The position numbers and the translations under genes were made by a program. Source: Odobenus rosmarus divergens (taxonomy: Eukaryota > Chordata > Mammalia > Carnivora > Odobenidae). Taken from it: a stretch of 64,000 nt of DNA. Shown here piece by piece: positions 9,656-64,000 of the stretch (position 1 is its first letter; each line of letters opens with the position of its first letter). The stretch covers positions 416,668 to 480,667 of the forward strand of contig NW_004451420.1 in NCBI RefSeq assembly GCF_000321225.1, given 5' to 3'. Under the pieces are notes generated by a model. It had not been told where the DNA came from, made no database searches, and saw only the letters and a program-made list of their open reading frames with translations.

Positions 9656-12600
9656 CTGAAACAAAGGAGTGGAAACCAACTTGGACATCCCCCAGCAGCC
9701 TGGCCCAGGGGTGTCCCAGAGCCCATGTCCATGGCTGTGGCATGAGGATCTCGGCCATGTGGCCTCCCAAAGCCAAAGCGCAGGACCTGGTTCTGCTCAC
9801 CTTCACCCAGCACTGTGCACATGGAATGCCTATGAGGTGAAGGGTGGGACCAGCAGAGGACTGGGGTCCAGGGGCCCAAGGAGTGGTCTTGGGTAAAAGA
9901 AGAGGAGACCCTGTCTGGGGCTGTAGGAGAACAGGCCAGACACGTCAGCTGGGCCAAGAGTCCACGGGAGGGGGATGCGTGAGGACAGCCCCTCCTGGGG
10001 GAAAGAGTGGTCAGTGCCTGGGGAAGGTGGATGGGGAAGCCCTGGGAGGGCTGGGGTCCCTGCTGGAGGTGACATCATGGGCTTTCTCCGAGATGCTGCC
10101 AGAGGGGGGCGAGGGGGCCACAGCAGGGTCAGCCTCTCACTTGGCCAGGAAGCTGAGCCACGGTGTCCCTGGTGGGGATCCAGCCTGAGATGGGCTGGAT
10201 GTGGGGACAGCTGTATCAAGGACTTTTTTGCTAATTGAAAAAAAATTTGTATGCCTTCCAGAGAGTCTGATGATTTGATTACAAATATAATTTGAGTTTA
10301 TTAAATACAATATGGTGCATATACCAACATACACCCTTATAAATGGGGTAAATATTGTCATTTCTCAGGGAAACAAACGGCTAAATAACTTTAGCCTGTA
10401 GGTCTCTATCAGATGCTTGCATGTTCCGAATCCTGTTCCCACCTGATACATATCATCACAATTTCTCTTGTAAAGGTCTTTTGACTTTAAGTCATTAGAA
10501 TTTTATAGAATTTAGAGAATCCAGACTCTCTACTCAGCCCTTCCTTTCAACAACGAATAAGTAATACAGTTAGTAGCCTTTGGGGATCCCAATATTTTAA
10601 ACAAACAATGTTAGTCTTTTGTTTTGATAAAGCAGGCGTTTATAAAATCCTTAATTTACTGCTTTTCCACCCCTAGGCCCCCCCCCCATTTTGGTTTTTG
10701 TACTTGACTGCAGGGACAGCTCAGGCAGCCCTGGTTCCTGGGCACCTGGTGCACAGGGCACTGCACCCTCTGTGCTGGAGGACCGGAGGACAGCTCCTAC
10801 CTTCTGCCACTCAGCCTCTGTGCTGTGTGTGAAGCCCAGCAGGTGACAGAGCCCATGGGTGGCAGTCACCTGTCAGAACAATTAAAAAGCTGTTTCAGGA
10901 ACTGATCATGACCAATCCTCGAGCCAGGGGTTGGGGAGTGTGGGGGGGGTGGGGAGGAGGAGGAGGAGGAAAGGCAGGGAGAAGTCAGCCCATGCAGGGT
11001 GGGAGGTTAGGAACCTAGGGGAAGGTGGAGGGTACCTGGGGCTGAAAAGGTGCCTGTGTGCAGTTGGGGGCGAGGAGAAGGTCCCAGGCCTGTTGGGCTG
11101 GCCCTCCGCTGCATGTAATGGGATCTCTGGGAGGCGGAGGTTGAAGCAGATACGCACAACAGCCCCACAGGGGTGCACCGCTGCCGGCCACAGAGATCCC
11201 AGAGCTAAAGCCCATGCTGAGCAATCCTGTCTATGCCAGGGCTCCTGCCACGCTCAAGAAGAAAGCACAGCCTCCTCCTCCCAGAAAGTCCCACTGTCGC
11301 CCAAGGAAGCAGGCCCCGTTGCCTGCTCATCATGGCTCTCCCTGGGAAGCTCTGCTTCAAGTCACAAAGAAGCACCAGGATCCCCTAAAGATAGTTCAGG
11401 GTGTGGCTGTTTGGTCAAAGGAAAACACTTCAGTAGAATCCACAGGAAAGTTAAGATACAATCGCTTTTCGGAACACCCCTCCCCCTTTTGCCGTCAAGT
11501 TGAGGAGAGACAGATCTGGAAGGTCCTGGAGGCTACCGTTCTGTAAGGAGCCTATTCAGCAGATCTGAGTTAGCTAAACACAGCTTGCTGAGCTCCAGGG
11601 GTAAAAGCTAAAAACAAGGCACTTCTGGGAGCTCCTGACCTGTTTCCTGTCTTCTGCCCTCACCCGACGTTGCTGGGGGCAAGCAGGCCCGTGGCCTAGG
11701 CTCACTCTCTCTCTCTCTGTGGGATGATGAGAGAGGGTCCTTGCTGCCCCTGCTTGTAGGTCTCCCTCCCCTGATAACCCCGGTCCTTCCTGTGAGACAG
11801 CTGGAGGCAGGCGTCCCATCCCCGGCCCTCTCTTCAGGGCCTGTTTGTTTCAGCGTCCGACTCACAGTAAGGACGTCATAGTAGTCCTCGTCCCCTTCGC
11901 ACTGCTGGAAGATATACTCCACTCCTAGGAAAATGTCCCCCAAATTGTAGTCATCTTGAAAATCAGGCTGGGGAAGTTCCCCCGCTTTTATATTCTGGAA
12001 ATGAGGAAATACAGATTTGGAGAACATGACCTCTGGAACCAATCTGACGGCAGGCCTACAGACTTCATTCTGGAAGATCCCTACTCAGTAGTCCCAGGGC
12101 AGGCGAGGGGTGGGGGGACCACAGCTGAGCCACTCTTTACAGGTGACCTAAGACAAACGAGTTGCTTTCCTCTGTCTCTTTCACCTTTTTAGTGCATGAT
12201 CACACAGATCCACATTGGTACAATTTTATATTTCTGTTCTTTCTGTTATTTTGTCCTAAACAGTCTTCCACATTTTCCCACATAAAACAAAAGAAACAAC
12301 CAGTCCATTCATCTGAGGGCTGTTCACACTAAGCTAGTCCTGCAGACGGATATTTAGGGTACTAACATGTTTCCTCCCTACTAGAAAAAAATACCAAGTG
12401 AATATTTAAGACGCTTATACTAGAACATCCTCCCTTCCTTAGCGGTAACACTAATGGATCACACAGTACACGCATGTCTCTCGTGCTCTTCAAGTGTACT
12501 GCCGGAGTACCTTCCAAAAAGGTCCTTCCCGTTTATGCTGTTACTAGCGATGTGGGAAGCCTTGAATGAGCCATGTGCATCATGGAGGTGGTAACCTAAT

Positions 12601-13465
12601 CACTATCTTAAATTGTTTTTCGGTGTTATTTTTCATTTTCAGTGAAAAAATTCAGTGTTATTTAAAAATTTCGACCATGCATATTTGTTATTGAATCACA
12701 CTTAAAATTCCAGAAGCAGGGGCGCCTGGCTGGCTCAGTGGGTGGCGCATGGGACTCTTGATCTTGGGGTTGTGACTTTGAGCCCACGTTGGGTGGAGAC
12801 GACTTAAAAATAAATAAAAGATCTTAATAAAAATTGCAGAGGCTCTGTACTTCTGTTTTTTTTTTTTTAAAGATTTTATTTATTTATTTGAGAGATAGAG
12901 AATGAGAGATAGAGAGCACGAGAGGGAAGAGGGTCAGAGGGAGAAGCAGACTCCCCGCTGAGCAGGGAGCCCGACGCGGGACTCGATCCCGGGACTCCAG
13001 GATCATGACCCGAGCCGAAGGCAGTCGCTTAACCAACGGAGCCACCCAGGCGCCCTGTACTTCTGTTTTAACTCACTGACAGCATTAGGAGGGCTGGGGG
13101 ACCCAGCTGCCTTTTCTCCTCGGGCGATGCTTGTGGGTCAAAGGGGTTTTCCTGCTGTACTCTACTTATGTGTATATTTTAAAGTTTTCAAAATGAAACT
13201 TAAAAATCAGAATGTTTACACCAGAACGTAGGCCAGACAAGAGAATACTTTTTACCTCATGAAATGGAAAGGAAAGCACATCAGTTGGGATGTTCTTCTC
13301 TCTGTAGATTCTGTTGATGCGCTGAATACTCCTGTTGTCGACGCAGACGATCCCCAGGTCGAACTTCTGCACCCCGAGGATGCGCCTCACGGTCTCCATC
13401 CTCCTGCGAAGGCGCCCCCTCCTGACGGGCACGGCGCGCTGCAGGTTTCTGAGCACCAGGCTCAT
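9569..13465 (-). CDS. YBEY: YBEY, mitochondrial endoribonuclease (four coding exons)
   Basis: Complete coding sequence: exons 13465-13256, 11994-11866, 10869-10801 and 9655-9569, which total 495 nt (164 residues plus stop). YbeY-family proteins are metal-dependent endoribonucleases. The human protein acts in mitochondria on rRNA and mitoribosome maturation. The sequence shows an Arg-rich N-terminus ([20 protein letters not shown]) that could act as a targeting peptide, the conserved [20 protein letters not shown] block, a [14 protein letters not shown] block, and the [11 protein letters not shown] motif whose three histidines bind the metal. All junctions are GT-AG and all are phase 0. The human protein as I remember it is 167 residues and ends in Gly-Gly-Ser after the final Leu-Phe. 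Here a TGA follows Leu-Phe directly. The gene is head to head with MCM3AP over a CpG island. Confidence 0.93.
9656..10800 (-). other. YBEY: YBEY intron 3
   Basis: Donor GTAGGA and acceptor TTTCAG on the minus strand. No SINE or other clear repeat is seen apart from a short C-run near 10679. Overlapping open frames of up to 146 codons are not supported. Confidence 0.8.
10801..10869 (-). CDS. YBEY: YBEY coding exon 3 (metal-binding motif)
   Basis: This 69-nt exon encodes [20 protein letters not shown] and then WQK. It carries all three metal-ligand histidines of the family signature. Confidence 0.93.
10870..11865 (-). other. YBEY: YBEY intron 2
   Basis: Donor GTGAGT and acceptor TTCTGACAG on the minus strand. 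A G-rich stretch near 10935-10980 gives long open frames on the plus strand (190 codons at 10931-11503), which I treat as chance. Confidence 0.8.
11866..11994 (-). CDS. YBEY: YBEY coding exon 2
   Basis: 129 nt, 43 codons, phase 0 at both ends. It reads [20 protein letters not shown], then [20 protein letters not shown] and VLT. The LGDIFLG block is typical of the YbeY core. The donor is ACT|GTGAGT. Confidence 0.93.
12719..12827 (+). repeat. CAN-SINE, short older type
   Basis: Plus-strand copy with GGGGCGCCTGGCTGGCTCAG head and CTTAAAAATAAATAAA tail. It lacks the long pyrimidine-rich middle of the younger copies. Confidence 0.85.
12860..13054 (-). repeat. CAN-SINE with perfect target-site duplication
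   Basis: Minus-strand copy. CTGTACTTCTGTTTT is duplicated exactly at 12845-12859 and 13055-13069. Confidence 0.95.
13256..13465 (-). CDS. YBEY: YBEY coding exon 1
   Basis: 210 nt, 70 codons, from ATG at 13465-13463 to GAG|GTAAAA. It starts [20 protein letters not shown] and ends in DVLSFPFHE. No in-frame upstream ATG with better context is evident, and the start agrees with the human protein as I recall it. Confidence 0.93.
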
Positions 13466-14400
13466 CGCAGGAAGAGCGACGCGGCGCTTTAAAATGTGGA
13501 AAGGAGCCCGTGCTCAACGTTTAAAGAAAAATCAGTTGTAGAAAGTGGCAATACATTCTGTAAAAAGGGGGAAATTAAGGCCTGTAGCGAGGAAGGGGCC
13601 ATCGGTGGGGGGGGCGGGGGGGGCAGGTGGAGGAAGAACAACAGGGTGAGCCGCGGGGTGCGGTGGGGCGAGGGTGTGCGCGGGAGGGGTGAGGTGCGGG
13701 GAGTGGGTGCTGGCGGGCGCGTGGGCTGAGGGGAGAGGAGGCGGTGGGACGCGACAGGGTGGGCGGGAGGTGTAAGGCCGGAGAGGGGGAGTCCTGGCGG
13801 GGCCGCTCAGCGCGAGCACCGACGCTCCGGGCAGCACGCGGGGCGCGAACGACGCCGCACTTCGGAGAGGGGAGGTCGCGCGCTCACGTACCGGGGCCGA
13901 AGCCAGCGGGTCCCGCCCGGGTCCCGCGCGCCGGAAGCCCCGCGGCGGCGGGCCGGCGGGCGAGCGGAACCCGAGCGTGGCGGAGCCAGGGTGGGGCGGA
14001 GCCGCGCGAACGGACCGGAAGTTGGTCCGCTGCGTTTTCTGCCCGCGGCGCTCAGCGAAGGGTCGGCTCCCGCGGCCGCTGTCTGTGCCGACGTCTCCAG
14101 CCGAGCGCCGACGGGGCCCCGGGGCGGCGGCGGGCGGCGGCGGGTCTCCGAGTCCCTGAGCCGGACGGTGAGCGCGGCGCAGGGCCCGGCCTGGGCGGAG
14201 GCCGCTTCCTTCCCCTGCCCCGCCGCCGCGCAGGTGTCGTCACTGGAGCGGGCCTGGGGCGCGGGCGGCTCTCGGCGGGGCGCGGGGCCGCCGGCGATTT
14301 TCGGGGTGCGCGGCCTCCGTTGCCCCGCCCTCCCCTTGCCAGGGGGCAGCCCCTCTGCAGGGGCACTCTGTTCTTTGAGCCAGTTCAGGGGGTCTTCTCA
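13466..14400. promoter_or_regulatory. CpG island, probable bidirectional YBEY/MCM3AP promoter
   Basis: CpG-dense sequence, strongest from about 13600 to 14350, separates the two divergent genes. It holds an ETS/GABP consensus ACCGGAAGT at 14014-14022, a second CCGGAAG at 13931-13937 and a GC box GGGGCGG at 13993-13999. There is no TATA box. A plausible first non-coding MCM3AP exon could end at ACG|GTGAGC (14167) and splice to an acceptor at 14973. That exon structure is inference. Confidence 0.75.
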
Positions 14401-14467
14401 GGTATAGCCGCGCACTCTATTTCTCTATCTGGGTTCTGGTTACCGGGAGAAAATTAGGAAACGCTGA

Positions 14468-14573
14468 CGGACGCCTGGCTGGCTCAGTGGGTGGAGCCTG
14501 GGACTCTTGATCTCGGGGTGAGTTCGAGCCCGCTGTTGGGTGTAGAGATTGCTAGGAAAGATAAACCTTAAGA
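14468..14573 (+). repeat. CAN-SINE, short older type
   Basis: Plus-strand copy (GGACGCCTGGCTGGCTCAG) lying just downstream of the CpG island, in the presumed first MCM3AP intron. Confidence 0.85.
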
Positions 14574-15067
14574 GAAAGAGAAAGGAGGAAACACTGAAAC
14601 ACTAATGTTCTTAACAGCGTTACATTGTAGTTTTCTGGCTACGGAGATTGAGGACTGGAGAAACTCCTCTCTTTGAAAGTGTGACTGCATTAATTTTCTC
14701 ATGGATCTCTGAGGTTTCTCGTGCCGTTTACCAATTAAGTAAAATAATTTCAGTTTTTTTTCTTAAAGGATGACGCTTTAAGCCTGCGGTAACAAAGTAA
14801 TTTAATCTTCCACCCTCTACCCTAGGCACCCCCCCCCCCAAAAAACACCCCACTGGCTCTCAGAAAATAATACCTAGCCCTTTGGTTTCCCTGGAGTGTG
14901 ACGTGCGATTACAAATTCTCTTCTTAGTCTTCAGCAGGACGGGACCGTGATGATCTGAATTTTTGTCTTCCAGCGTACCGTGAGGATGAGGGGGAGCTCC
15001 CTCGCTGAACAGACTATTTAAGAAGACTACTTGTATGCACATAGAATTTACTGCCTTTCATCAGAAG

Positions 15068-63502
<48,435 letters not shown>

Positions 63503-63635
63503 GCTCCTGGACCTGAGAGAGGGAAAGTCTCCAGAAGATTTTTGCTTTTACTCAAAATAATGTTATTCTCAGATGCTTGATGCACTGTTGGAAATGTGAT
63601 TATTAATCATGCAAATAAACATTTGAATGTCTAAT
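63503..63635 (+). other. MCM3AP: MCM3AP 3' UTR
   Basis: A short 3' UTR follows the stop. Its end is estimated about 15-20 nt after the poly(A) signal, before a TG-rich and T-rich stretch. Confidence 0.7.
63614..63619 (+). terminator. MCM3AP: Poly(A) signal AATAAA of MCM3AP
   Basis: A canonical AATAAA lies 112 nt after the MCM3AP stop, in CATGCAAATAAACATTTG. A GT/T-rich element follows within 40 nt (CTTCTAGTTTTC). Confidence 0.85.
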
Positions 63636-63699
63636 GAGGCCTCTTCTAGTTTTCAGAATGAAAGGCTCTTTTCTCCTGGGTAGTGTCTTTGATATTCTT

Positions 63700-63937
63700 T
63701 TTTTTTTTTAATATTTAATTAGATTTATTTCTCAATATTAGCTTTTTTTTTTAAGATTTTATTTATGTATTTGACAGAGAGAGACACAGCGAGAGAGGGA
63801 ACACAAGCAGGGGGAGTGGGAGAGGGAGAAGCAGGCCTCCCGCCGAGCAGGAAGCCCGATGCGGGGCTCGATCCCAGGACCCCGGGATCATGACCCGAGC
63901 TGAAGGCAGACGCTTAACGACTGAGCCACCCAGGCAT
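63700..63937 (-). repeat. CAN-SINE with perfect target-site duplication
   Basis: Minus-strand copy just downstream of the MCM3AP poly(A) site. GTCTTTGATATTCTT is identical at 63685-63699 and 63938-63952. An additional AT-rich piece lies between the first duplication and the SINE tail. Confidence 0.92.
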
Positions 63938-64000
63938 GTCTTTGATATTCTTATGTTTCATCTCCTCAGACTGTCACCCATCAACATACGCTCTGAGGGC

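Larger units (their letters stand above)
11995..13255 (-). other. YBEY: YBEY intron 1
   Basis: Minus-strand donor GAG|GTAAAA and acceptor CATTTCCAG. It contains two CAN-SINEs (12719-12827 and 12860-13054). Confidence 0.85.

Noticed and set aside
10931..11503. 190-codon open frame on the + strand inside YBEY intron 2
   Set aside because: Low-complexity Gly/Arg start from a G-rich tract, no exon signals, no resemblance to known families.
13744..14457. 237-codon open frame on the + strand in the CpG island
   Set aside because: Arg/Gly/Ala/Pro composition is what GC-rich sequence gives by chance. It spans a likely splice donor at 14167 and has no family resemblance.

Overview
The window is mammalian nuclear DNA from a carnivore. 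It holds more than thirty copies of a tRNA-Lys-derived CAN-SINE, recognisable by the GCGCCTGGGTGGCTCAG head, the GATCATGACCTGAGCC body and an (A/T)-rich tail. The subfamily looks like the one usual in caniform arctoids (bears, pinnipeds, mustelids) rather than the dog type, so the order is firm and the family is a guess. L1, L2, MIR, hAT/MER5-like, Tigger-like and LTR remnants fill most of the remaining non-coding sequence.

The gene content matches the human 21q22.3 segment PCNT - C21orf58 - YBEY - MCM3AP - LSS, read in the opposite direction to the human chromosome. (1) 1-5076: a repeat-rich intron and the last recognisable exons of the C21orf58 orthologue on the + strand. (2) 5077-9568: intergenic, between the 3' ends of two convergent genes. 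(3) 9569-13465: the complete YBEY coding sequence in four exons on the - strand, 164 codons, with the [11 protein letters not shown] metal-binding motif. (4) About 13500-14400: a CpG island with ETS and GC boxes that looks like a shared bidirectional promoter. (5) 15068-63502: the complete MCM3AP (GANP) coding sequence on the + strand. I resolved 28 coding exons, all with GT-AG junctions, that join into one open frame of 1978 codons plus stop. The protein runs from an FG-rich N-terminus through an RRM-like segment, the Sac3/PCI domain, a proline-rich linker and a coiled coil with centrin-binding region to the long MCM3-binding C-terminal region. A poly(A) signal lies at 63614-63619. (6) 63636-64000: downstream intergenic sequence carrying one CAN-SINE.

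The three genes are not an operon. They are linked by position: YBEY and MCM3AP are head to head and probably share a promoter, and C21orf58 and YBEY are tail to tail. MCM3AP acts in nuclear mRNA export (TREX-2). YBEY is a mitochondrial RNA-processing factor. C21orf58 is poorly characterised.

I found no previously undescribed system. The observations most worth checking are a 78-nt MCM3AP intron that is a multiple of three and open in frame, a 109-codon in-frame open extension upstream of exon 23, a C21orf58 stop codon that lies inside a perfect splice donor, and several well-dated nested or inverted retroelement insertions.
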